From assembly GCA_964500435.1 (NCBI GenBank), contig CAZCNL010000002.1, forward strand, positions 248,001 to 312,000: 64,000 nt of DNA, given 5' to 3'. A program made the translations under genes and the position numbers. Position 1 is the stretch's first letter, and each line of letters begins with the position of its first letter. Source of the DNA: GWF2-33-9 sp964500435 (GTDB lineage Bacteria; Bacteroidota; Ignavibacteria; Kapaibacteriales; UBA2268). Positions 1 to 8,106 of the stretch are shown one piece after another. The notes under the pieces are model-generated. The model was given only the letters and a program-made list of their open reading frames with translations, did no database searches and had not been told where the DNA came from.

Positions 1-554
1 TTTTTTACTCGCTCTGAACTTGTACCTACAACAACTCGTTCTGGTTTCATTGCATCTTCAATAGCAAAACCTTCCCTTAAAAATTCAGGATTGCTCACAA
101 CTTCAATTTCATTTTCACCAAGAATTAAGTCGAATATTTCTTGTACTTTATCGCCAGTTCCTACGGGAACAGTGCTTTTATCAACGATAATTTTATTTTT
201 AGGTAAATTTTGGTCACGAATTATTACAGCAATATCTTTTGCAACATGTAAAACGTGTTGCAAATCGGCAGAACCATCTTCGCTTGGGGGTGTTGGCAAA
301 CATAAAAAGATTAAATCTGATAATTCTATACTTTTTGCTAAATCTGTTGTGAAATTTAATCGACCTTCTTCATAATTTTTTTTCAACAACCATTCTAATC
401 CCGGTTCGAAAATTGGAGAAATTCCTTTCTTCATTTTCTCAATTTTTTCTTTATCGATATCTACACAATAAACTTCATTTCCGTGGGCTGCAAAAGTAGT
501 TCCGGAAACGATTCCGACGTATCCTGTTCCAATGATTGCAATTTTATGAGACAT
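1..554 (-). CDS. ugd: UDP-glucose/GDP-mannose dehydrogenase family, N-terminal part
   Basis: This gene runs off the left edge; 184 codons are visible from an ATG at 552-554. The protein begins with a Rossmann NAD-binding glycine motif (GTGYVG, residues 9-14). Further on come the family signatures PTPPSEDG, DKSTVPVGTG and NPEFLREG, which fit UDP-glucose 6-dehydrogenase, the enzyme that oxidises UDP-glucose to UDP-glucuronate for polysaccharide synthesis. The catalytic Cys domain lies outside the window, so substrate (UDP-glucose versus GDP-mannose or UDP-ManNAc) is inferred from the N-terminus only. It is the last gene seen in a minus-strand run that starts at 7966, 40 bp after a tiny membrane protein gene. 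Confidence 0.88.
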   Translation of the reverse strand, partial: MSHKIAIIGTGYVGIVSGTTFAAHGNEVYCVDIDKEKIEKMKKGISPIFEPGLEWLLKKNYEEGRLNFTTDLAKSIELSDLIFLCLPTPPSEDGSADLQHVLHVAKDIAVIIRDQNLPKNKIIVDKSTVPVGTGDKVQEIFDLILGENEIEVVSNPEFLREGFAIEDAMKPERVVVGTSSERVK

Positions 555-594
555 ATGTAACCTATGAATAAATAATGTAAAAATTTTAATGAGT

Positions 595-759
595 TTATAA
601 TAATTTGGAAATTACTAAAAGCAAAATTATGAGAATTGAAATTAATATCGCAAATTTTACTAATTTTTTTATTAATGAAAAAAATAATCCTATAAAAAAA
701 ATTACAAGAATTACTTTAACAAAACTCGGTAAAGTTATAAAAAAACTTAATATTTCCAT
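595..759 (-). CDS. small hydrophobic membrane protein (54 aa)
   Basis: A 54-codon reading frame with an ATG start at 757-759 and a TAA stop fills the space between the TonB-like gene (16 bp upstream) and the dehydrogenase gene (40 bp downstream). The product has two hydrophobic stretches, about residues 14-29 and 36-50, separated by a Lys pair (FSLIKKLVKF), as expected for a two-pass or re-entrant inner-membrane peptide. No Shine-Dalgarno sequence is visible. I do not recognise a family. Tight same-strand spacing and a protein-like pattern of charged and hydrophobic residues support it, but AT-rich DNA gives hydrophobic frames by chance. Confidence 0.45.
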   Translation of the reverse strand: MEILSFFITLPSFVKVILVIFFIGLFFSLIKKLVKFAILISILIILLLVISKLL

Positions 760-775
760 AAATAAAATAAATAAA

Positions 776-1549
776 TTATCTTAATTTAAAATTCAAGGTA
801 ATAATTCCAACTTGGACAATGTTTTGACTAATAGAATTAAAACGCCATTGGCGAAGCGCATCCATAGCGGCTTTTTCTAATCTTGGATCTGCTTTTTCAA
901 GTGGGTACATTTTATCGATTGTTCCATCTTGAAGAACAGTGAATTGTATGCGGATTGTTCCCGAAGCATTCACCCCTGGCGGGTATTCAGGTATTTTTTT
1001 ATAAATTACAATTCTATTTCCGCCACCGCCCCAATCAATATCACCAAATCCTCGACCGGAACCATTTCCAAATCCTTTATCCCCAAGTCCGGAGCCAAAA
1101 GCATCGCCTTCTGTTTTACCAATATTTCGGGAATCACTCCCACTTTCGTTTTGATTATTCTTTGTATTTGTGCTTGGATTGCCGGAAGGTTTTAAATATG
1201 CTGCATCTTCGGGTTGTATATCAGTTTTTTTCACATTATTACTTTGAGTTGCTATTTTCGCATCTTGTAATTGATTTGTAGTTTCTGGACCTTTATGAGC
1301 TTTTCCTTCTTCAGAAAGATTACCTTTGTTACCACCCGTGCCATCACCTTCGCCAAAACTAAGTAATTCGATTGGTATTACATTGCGTTGCAATTCAATC
1401 GGCTGTGGAGGTTCCAAATTATAAAATGGCAATAAAATTATAATGATTAAAAATAATAAAATGGATAAAGCCCATCCTGTGTATGTATTTTTATCCCAAG
1501 GAATTTTGAAAGCTACAAAATCTTTTTCGTCGTAATTTTTGAAATTCAT
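776..1549 (-). CDS. TonB-family energy transducer protein
   Basis: The 257-residue product has the TonB layout. It has a short cytoplasmic N-terminus, one membrane span (about residues 27-43, rich in Leu and Ile), a Gly/Asn/Ser-rich periplasmic linker with several GxGxG runs, and a C-terminal TonB domain from about residue 185 (YKKIPEYPPG, then FTVLQDGTIDK and ALRQWRF). TonB proteins carry proton-motive energy from an ExbB/ExbD complex to outer-membrane receptors; no exbBD genes are in this window. The linker is Gly-rich rather than Pro-rich. It follows the SPOR gene by 27 bp in the same operon and may serve this operon's barrel protein or receptors elsewhere. Confidence 0.85.
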   Translation of the reverse strand: MNFKNYDEKDFVAFKIPWDKNTYTGWALSILLFLIIIILLPFYNLEPPQPIELQRNVIPIELLSFGEGDGTGGNKGNLSEEGKAHKGPETTNQLQDAKIATQSNNVKKTDIQPEDAAYLKPSGNPSTNTKNNQNESGSDSRNIGKTEGDAFGSGLGDKGFGNGSGRGFGDIDWGGGGNRIVIYKKIPEYPPGVNASGTIRIQFTVLQDGTIDKMYPLEKADPRLEKAAMDALRQWRFNSISQNIVQVGIITLNFKLR

Positions 1550-1576
1550 CTTTATTTCTTCTTCTCTAAAATTAGG

Positions 1577-3064
1577 TTATTTGATTCTATCAACCCAAGT
1601 TTGGCTGAAACCCAATCGTTTTGCTGCATTTATTGCTTCATCTTTTGTCGGATAATTCCCGAAACGTACTCTATACCAAGTCAAGTCTCTGATTTTTTGC
1701 TGAACTATACGTGCTGTTGATATATTCATTGCTAATAATTTATCGAGCCATATTTTTGCATCTTCATAAGATGGTGTCGAATATACTTGAATTGTATAAA
1801 CTGCCGTTTCTTTGCGAGACGTTTTATCTTCTTGTATTGTTTCAACTAAATTATCATCTTTTGTTTGTTGAGTTTTGTGTTCAACATTGGTTTTTGGTAC
1901 AAATCTTCTCTTTGGTTTAATTGGTGGAGCATAAGAATAATTTGGTATTTTTCGGCTAATTTGTGGTTTCTTCTCTTCGTTTTTAATAATTTTATTTTCT
2001 TTTTGTGTTATTGGTTCTTCCTTACTAAGTTTCGGTTTTTCTTCGTTTTTAGCAATTTCATTTCCAGGTGGATTTGTTTTTTCTTTTGCAACTGTGTCAA
2101 TTTTTGCTGATTCTTCTTTTTTGACGGTGTTTGTATCTTTTATTTCAGCTTTATTTTCATTTTTTTCTTTATTTTGAATTTGTTTCGTAGCTTTATGTGC
2201 TGTTTTTAACGAATCTTGGTAATTCTTTTCTGGTGTTTTAATTATATAATCCAAACTGAAATAAGTCGCAACAGTGAAAACAGCCAAAATTGCTGCTGAA
2301 AGGAATAACCAAAAAACTAACCCTTTCTTTTTCTTTTCTTTTTGGGGTTTGCTCTCTTTAATTTTCTTCTCTTTTGGTGCTTTAGCTTTTTTCTTTTCAA
2401 TTACGGGAATTGATTCACCTGAAATATTCCCCAAGTTTTCGGATGTCCCTTCTCCGGATAAATTTCCTAAATCGATGTATTCAAAATTTCTTTCTCTTTC
2501 TTCGACGGGCTTGAAATTTGGGTCGGGTGGAATTTCAATTAATGGCTCTTCTTCTATTATATTTTTCTTGGCTTTCTTTGCTTGTTTTTGTTTTAATTCT
2601 TCTTCAAGTTGTTTTTTGAAGTCATCGTCGAATACAATATTTGAAGAAGCATTATCAACCTGGGTGTTTACAATTGGACTTTCTTCTTGGGGTGGATTTT
2701 CTTTATCTTCAGCAATAGAATTATCAATTTCTGTTGGTATCGCCTCTTCGGTGATGTTTTCTGTTGTTTCGGTTTGAGTTGGTGTGGTTATTTCCGGTGA
2801 ATCGCTCTCGAATTGGTCCCAAATTGAACTACCGCTATCCTCGTTGCTTTCCACTGGACTTTCATTTGCCGCAACTTCTGAGTTTTCAGGAGTTTCGTCA
2901 AAAATATCTAAAAAAGATTCGGGCTCAGGGTCATCAAATGTTGGAAACTTACCTGGGTAAGTTCCTTGTGATTCAAGTAAAAAACTATCATCATCAGGTT
3001 CTCCCGGTTGGAAACCTGATTTAATTTCTTCATCTTTTAACTTATTTTCATCAAATATTGCCAT
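1577..3064 (-). CDS. SPOR-domain membrane protein with long acidic N-terminus
   Basis: This 495-residue protein has three parts. Residues 1 to about 245 are cytoplasmic, acidic and Ser/Glu-rich, ending in a Lys-rich patch. A single membrane span follows at about 249-275 (FWLFLSAAILAVF). A Lys/Glu low-complexity periplasmic linker then leads to a SPOR domain at about 417-495 (YTIQVYSTPSYEDA, WYRVRFGNYPTKDEA). SPOR domains bind septal peptidoglycan lacking stem peptides, which suggests a cell-division or wall-associated role. The ATG start follows the stop codon of the upstream barrel gene with no gap, so the two are probably translationally coupled. The disordered N-terminus is unusually long. 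Confidence 0.85.
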   Translation of the reverse strand: MAIFDENKLKDEEIKSGFQPGEPDDDSFLLESQGTYPGKFPTFDDPEPESFLDIFDETPENSEVAANESPVESNEDSGSSIWDQFESDSPEITTPTQTETTENITEEAIPTEIDNSIAEDKENPPQEESPIVNTQVDNASSNIVFDDDFKKQLEEELKQKQAKKAKKNIIEEEPLIEIPPDPNFKPVEERERNFEYIDLGNLSGEGTSENLGNISGESIPVIEKKKAKAPKEKKIKESKPQKEKKKKGLVFWLFLSAAILAVFTVATYFSLDYIIKTPEKNYQDSLKTAHKATKQIQNKEKNENKAEIKDTNTVKKEESAKIDTVAKEKTNPPGNEIAKNEEKPKLSKEEPITQKENKIIKNEEKKPQISRKIPNYSYAPPIKPKRRFVPKTNVEHKTQQTKDDNLVETIQEDKTSRKETAVYTIQVYSTPSYEDAKIWLDKLLAMNISTARIVQQKIRDLTWYRVRFGNYPTKDEAINAAKRLGFSQTWVDRIK

Positions 3065-4720
3065 TTAAAATAACCAATTTAATCCAAATGAGCCGTATAT
3101 ACCTCTTTCTCTATATCCTCCCCAAAGGATATTATTATTATTTGTTAAATTATCAAGTTCTAAATAAATTTTTAAATTATTTAAAATTTGATAATTAGAT
3201 TTAAAATATAAATTTAAATACGAATTAATTTCGTTTTTGTTATCTTTATCGGCAAATCTATTAGAATTATAAAGGAAACCAATCTCAGAATTCAAATATT
3301 CTGTCCATTTTCTCAAATATGTGGCTTTTGTTTCAATTAATGGCAAATATGGGACGGTATTGCTTTTGTAATCTAAAACTCCAATATTTATGCCAATTAA
3401 TCCATTAAATATATTTTGTTTTGTTAATTCCCAAAATCCTTCAAATTTAAAATTAATAATATTTGCAGTTTCGAAAAGCATTGTAACATTATTTAAACTA
3501 TCGGAATTGAAAAATGGATATTTCTCATAAAAATTTAATCCAATAGTTAATGTAGCGCCTTTTTTAGTGTCCGGTAAATATTGTACAATTCCTCGAATGA
3601 TTGCACTTGCCTTTGGATAAACATAACCAGTGCTAATAGCAAGATATGGGTTTTTTCGGAAATAATCTTTGAAAAATTCTTTTTCTAAACCAGTAATGAA
3701 TTCAGTTCGAACGCTAAAGTTCATATTTGGCAAATAGCTCAAAACTGCTTTCAACGATAATGCAGATAAATTATCACCAATTGTATTGGAAGAAACTTGA
3801 TAGCCAAGTTCGCCTTCTAAAGTCATTTTTTCATAATATAATGCACCGGTACCTTTGATTTGATAAAAGCTCAAATCTTTCCCGCTTAAATTCCCAATGT
3901 TTAAATCTGCAACCATTCCCAATGAATAATTATCAAGCAAGGTGTTCAAAATCAACGAGCCTTCTATTCTGTTTTCGAATGCTTTGCGGCTTTGTTGGTC
4001 TAATTGCAAAGTATAAAAACCTGCCCCAACTAAAAAATTAACGCCTTCGTAATTACCTTCGCTATTTAATGAAAAATCAATATCGTAAGTTTTGCGATTA
4101 TATGCGCTATCTGTACCATATAATTTATAATCATAATAATTCAATTCAGTTTGAGAACGTGTTCGACTACCTCCAAAAATCCAAAAAATATCCGGTGCGA
4201 TATAATCTGAGTGTAAACTTAGCTTTAACTTATTAAAATCAGAATTCACAATATCGCCTGAGGACCTATCATAATTAGCTTTTGCATATAAATCGTAACC
4301 TTCCCATTTCGCACCATAACCTGCTGCTATTCCGAGCGTGGAAAACATTCCATAATGAAAATCTAAAAAACCATCGGGAAATTTAGGGATAAATAAACCT
4401 TTCGGCAATGATGGTGGTGGAACAAGTAGTGATTGTTGCTTTTCGAGCGGATTTAATGTATCCAATTCACCTTTTGTAAGTAAAGTCGGTGGTGAAGGAA
4501 ATTGCTTCGAACCAGCCTTAATATTTACTTGCTCAACTCCTTCAATGATAAATGTAGGTAATTCGAGTGGTGGTTGCGTTGATGGTGTTTGATTTTCAGC
4601 TTTTTGCTGCGAAAATAAATTCGTTGAACAAAGCAAAAGTAAAATTATTAAGATATAAGTATTATTTAATTTCATTATTTTTTTTATACTTAAAGTTCTT
4701 TTTTTTATTGTAATTTTCAT
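3065..4720 (-). CDS. outer-membrane beta-barrel protein, TonB-receptor-like without plug
   Basis: The 551-residue product has a basic N-terminus, a signal peptide (hydrophobic ILIILLLLCSTNLFSQ) and a short Pro-rich segment. The rest is a series of alternating aromatic and polar beta strands ending in Phe (YGSFGLNWLF), typical of an outer-membrane barrel. I see no plug domain, so it is not a full TonB-dependent receptor. I start it at the ATG at 4718-4720 because a strong GGGAGGA lies just upstream; a TTG 15 bp earlier would place that sequence inside the gene. It sits between the TPR gene and the SPOR gene and probably works with the periplasmic TPR protein. Confidence 0.75.
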   Translation of the reverse strand: MKITIKKRTLSIKKIMKLNNTYILIILLLLCSTNLFSQQKAENQTPSTQPPLELPTFIIEGVEQVNIKAGSKQFPSPPTLLTKGELDTLNPLEKQQSLLVPPPSLPKGLFIPKFPDGFLDFHYGMFSTLGIAAGYGAKWEGYDLYAKANYDRSSGDIVNSDFNKLKLSLHSDYIAPDIFWIFGGSRTRSQTELNYYDYKLYGTDSAYNRKTYDIDFSLNSEGNYEGVNFLVGAGFYTLQLDQQSRKAFENRIEGSLILNTLLDNYSLGMVADLNIGNLSGKDLSFYQIKGTGALYYEKMTLEGELGYQVSSNTIGDNLSALSLKAVLSYLPNMNFSVRTEFITGLEKEFFKDYFRKNPYLAISTGYVYPKASAIIRGIVQYLPDTKKGATLTIGLNFYEKYPFFNSDSLNNVTMLFETANIINFKFEGFWELTKQNIFNGLIGINIGVLDYKSNTVPYLPLIETKATYLRKWTEYLNSEIGFLYNSNRFADKDNKNEINSYLNLYFKSNYQILNNLKIYLELDNLTNNNNILWGGYRERGIYGSFGLNWLF

Positions 4721-4723
4721 ATT

Positions 4724-4730
4724 TCCTCCC
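4724..4730 (-). promoter_or_regulatory. Shine-Dalgarno site deciding the barrel gene start
   Basis: On the minus strand this reads GGGAGGA, three bases before the ATG at 4718-4720. It lies between the stop codon of the TPR gene and that ATG. A purine-rich site this strong is not present in front of most genes here, so it supports the ATG over the in-frame TTG at 4733-4735. Confidence 0.6.
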
Positions 4731-4735
4731 GTCAA

Positions 4736-7700
4736 TTATTTACCTAAAATCTTGGATAAAGTTTTCAAACGTGTCCTCGCTGTTTTAGCGTAATCATCAT
4801 CTGGATTAATTGCCAAAAGTGATTTATACACATCCATAGCCTTTTCCAAATCGCCTTTCTTTTCGTATGCTTCGCCTAAGTTTAACAATGATAATGGGAA
4901 CCAAACTTCGATCTCCGAGTATTTATCTTTCACTACGTTAAAAGCTTTTATTGCATCGTCATAATTATTCAATCTCATTGATAATTCTCCCACTCTGTAT
5001 TGCGCTTCAGCAGCTAAATCGGGGTCTTCCGAAATGCTTGACAATATTTCGAATTCTTTTTTCGCAGAATCTATTTGATTGGTGTTTCGATAATACATTC
5101 CGATTCGATATCTTGCACTCAATCCATAACCATTTGTCGGAAAATTATCTGCTACTTTCCTGTATAAATTTAATGTTTTAACGGTATCGCCATAAAGTAA
5201 GGCGATTTCTGCACGTCTATAACCTGCTTGAGCCGCATATTCAGTAGTCGGAGCATTGTTTTCTACAATTTGATACACCGAATCTGCTTCGGCAAGGAAT
5301 GTCTTCTCTTTCAACAACTGAGCTACTTCAATCAATCCTCTATCGGCGAACTCGTTTTTAGGATAGCGATTATATAATTTAGTATATGTAGATATTGCTT
5401 TATCTGGTTCATTCAAATTTTGATAGCTTTTTCCCATCCAATATAATGCTTCGGGATTATACTCACTATCGGGGTGTTTTTTCAAAAAATTATCATATTC
5501 TGTTACAGCATCTTGATATTTTTGACCTGAAAAGAACATTTCAGCTTTTTTAAACGAAAATTCTTCGACAAATGGAGAATTTGGGTTTGAAGAAATATAT
5601 TGGTCCGCCAGTGCAATTGCTTCGTCAGATTTGCCAAGCGCAACGTAACAATATTGTGTGCTTTTTAAAGCTTCCGGAGCAAGTGGGTCGCTGGGAAATA
5701 ATTCTACTACTTTTTTATAATAATCAATTGCTTTGTTAAAATTACCTTGATTATAATAACAATCGCCAATTGAATAATAAGCACGTGGGACAAGATTACT
5801 TTGGTTATATGCTTCAATTAAATATGAATAATTATTTATTGCTTCGCTATATTGTTTTTGATTGAATTTAATCCATCCGATTAAGTATACAGCATTTGGT
5901 GCATATTGCGAATTTGGATATTTCCCAACAAAATTTAGTAAAGCATCAACAGATTTATCCAATTGTCCATTTCGATATAAAGCATGGCAAAGTTGATAGG
6001 CACAATATTGCCCTTCTTCTGATTTTGGCTCTAATTTTGCTGCTTGTTCGTAAAATTGTGCGGCTTTTGCATAATTTTTCTCAATATAATATCCATCTGC
6101 TTGTCTTGCTAACACTTCAACTGCAAATTTCGATTTTGGAAATTCATTCGTCAAGGTCTCGAAAAATCCAGACGACTTTTTGAAATTTTTATCTCTAAAA
6201 TATGCCCAACCAATGCCATAAAGTACTTCTTCACGACGAAATTGAGGAAAAGAATCTAAAAGCGTCTGATATGTTTTTTGTGCATTTTTTAACAAATCCG
6301 AACGATAATAACTCTCTGCCAGCCAAAATAAAGCCTCGCTCAGTTTCACTCTTGATTGCTTTTCCGCAATATAATTATTTAAATTTTGTATTGCCTCAGC
6401 ATATTTATGAGTTTGAATCAGAGCCACAGCTTTTTTAAATAAAATCTCGCTCAAATATATTTTCTTTTCCGGTAAAAAAATTGGACTACTATTTTGAATT
6501 ATAGTTTTTGCTTTATCGAGTTCGTAAAGAGCATTTTCGTAATTACGTAACTGTAAATAAGTTGCCCCAAGCAATAAATGAATACGTGCAGAAATTCTAC
6601 CTGAATTATCTTCACGTTCTGCTCTTACTAAATTTTTCTTTGCTTCATTGAAATTTTCATTTTGATAATTTATTTGTGCAAGTTCAAGTAAGGCAATCCC
6701 GACATACGGAAAATCGCTCCTTGAAGATAAATTTGATAGTTCTTTAACTCCATCATCTTCTTTGCCCATCTTAGTAAGCGTTATTGCGTGGTAAAGCTCA
6801 GCCATATATCTAAGATTCTTTTCCTCTGGACTTGCCTCGGTTATTACTTTTTCATAAAATTTTAATGCATCCTCATAATTTGATAAATTTAAATAAGACC
6901 ACGCAGCACCAAAAAGAAAATATGTCCTTAGTTTCGAATCAGAATATGTTTCTAAAAAAGCACGAAAAATATTAGCCGCTTGTGAATAATTTCCAACAAT
7001 ATTATATGCTTCGCCCCTCAAGTAATTTATTTCATCTTTTGGATATTGCAAATATGTTTGCTCTTCGTATAAAACACCTATAGAATCTTTTTCATACAAA
7101 TGACTGATAACTAAATCGGCAGTTTCTAAATCAAAAAGTGCTCGAGATGCTTTCCGCAACAAAATATAATTATTTGACGAGCGGATTATTGCCGCAAGAC
7201 TTGAATTTGAATATTCATAATTATTTATTATTTTGTTATAATTAACAATTGCACTATCATAATCTTTATTTTTTTCGAATATTAAGCCGATACTGAAATA
7301 TGCATCATCTGCTAATTTCGAATTTGGATAAAATGTAATTAATTCTTTAAAAACTGGTAATGATTCAAAATATTTTCCTTGTTGAAAAATTGCAACACCC
7401 ATCCAATAAAGCGATTCCGTAGCTAAATTATCTAAATAAAGGCTGTCTGTTCTATATTGTTTTTCGAATTTTATTCTCTCTAATGTTTTTTCGAAATATT
7501 TTTGTGCAAGCGAAAAGTTGCCTTGCTCCAAATAAATAAAGGCGATTTGCATCAATGCATTAGGTTGTAATGGTGAGTTGGGATATTTTTCGATAAATGT
7601 TTGTAATATATTTTTCGATACTTCAAAGTTGCCATTAATTAAATCAATTTTTGCTCTTAAAAGTTCGGAATTTCCGTAAGAAGGATTATTTGGAAATTGC

Positions 7701-7966
7701 TCAATTGAACGGATAATCCTGATTTCTGCTTCTTTTAATAATTTATCATCAAGTAATTGAGCTGATTGATTATATAATTCACTCCCATACTCTAATTCCT
7801 TTATTTGCAACTGAGCTTTTAATGTATAAGAAGAAAAAAGAATGAAAAAGATTGACAATGAAATTATATTTCTCTTAATGGAAAATTTTGACTGAATTTT
7901 ATGAATTGAAGGGGAGTTTTCTTGTTTATTCAATATAAAATGAACAATGTAAGATTTACCATACAT
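4736..7966 (-). CDS. large secreted TPR-repeat protein
   Basis: The 1076-residue product has an N-terminal hydrophobic segment (about residues 33-50, ending near LKAQ) that acts as signal peptide or anchor, followed by tetratricopeptide-like repeats along its whole length. Many units carry the pattern A...YY..GDCYY..G....A...Y, for example YSIGDCYYNQGNFNKAIDYY, and P.S....A repeats like those of YbgF/CpoB and BamD. Such repeats bind proteins or wall components in the periplasm. It is the first gene of the operon that continues with the barrel, SPOR and TonB proteins. It is a scaffold by inference; no catalytic domain is visible. The first 30 residues before the hydrophobic segment are polar and basic, so a downstream start is possible. 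Confidence 0.85.
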   Translation of the reverse strand: MYGKSYIVHFILNKQENSPSIHKIQSKFSIKRNIISLSIFFILFSSYTLKAQLQIKELEYGSELYNQSAQLLDDKLLKEAEIRIIRSIEQFPNNPSYGNSELLRAKIDLINGNFEVSKNILQTFIEKYPNSPLQPNALMQIAFIYLEQGNFSLAQKYFEKTLERIKFEKQYRTDSLYLDNLATESLYWMGVAIFQQGKYFESLPVFKELITFYPNSKLADDAYFSIGLIFEKNKDYDSAIVNYNKIINNYEYSNSSLAAIIRSSNNYILLRKASRALFDLETADLVISHLYEKDSIGVLYEEQTYLQYPKDEINYLRGEAYNIVGNYSQAANIFRAFLETYSDSKLRTYFLFGAAWSYLNLSNYEDALKFYEKVITEASPEEKNLRYMAELYHAITLTKMGKEDDGVKELSNLSSRSDFPYVGIALLELAQINYQNENFNEAKKNLVRAEREDNSGRISARIHLLLGATYLQLRNYENALYELDKAKTIIQNSSPIFLPEKKIYLSEILFKKAVALIQTHKYAEAIQNLNNYIAEKQSRVKLSEALFWLAESYYRSDLLKNAQKTYQTLLDSFPQFRREEVLYGIGWAYFRDKNFKKSSGFFETLTNEFPKSKFAVEVLARQADGYYIEKNYAKAAQFYEQAAKLEPKSEEGQYCAYQLCHALYRNGQLDKSVDALLNFVGKYPNSQYAPNAVYLIGWIKFNQKQYSEAINNYSYLIEAYNQSNLVPRAYYSIGDCYYNQGNFNKAIDYYKKVVELFPSDPLAPEALKSTQYCYVALGKSDEAIALADQYISSNPNSPFVEEFSFKKAEMFFSGQKYQDAVTEYDNFLKKHPDSEYNPEALYWMGKSYQNLNEPDKAISTYTKLYNRYPKNEFADRGLIEVAQLLKEKTFLAEADSVYQIVENNAPTTEYAAQAGYRRAEIALLYGDTVKTLNLYRKVADNFPTNGYGLSARYRIGMYYRNTNQIDSAKKEFEILSSISEDPDLAAEAQYRVGELSMRLNNYDDAIKAFNVVKDKYSEIEVWFPLSLLNLGEAYEKKGDLEKAMDVYKSLLAINPDDDYAKTARTRLKTLSKILGK

Positions 7967-8047
7967 AAATATTATTTTCCTTCTTTTGCTACAATGTAAA
8001 ATTACAAAATAATTATCTTATATGTATAGGTTTTTTTATAAATTAGT

Positions 8048-8055
8048 TAATTTTG
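8048..8055 (+). promoter_or_regulatory. TAnnTTTG promoter box upstream of metG
   Basis: TAATTTTG matches the Bacteroidota -7 consensus TAnnTTTG and lies 51 bases before the metG start. I do not see a convincing TTTG at the usual -33 position, so this is a partial match in AT-rich DNA. Confidence 0.3.
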
Positions 8056-8106
8056 AAGTTAATTAATTTACTTTTTTGAATTTTATTAAAAAGATATAGA
8101 AAAAAA

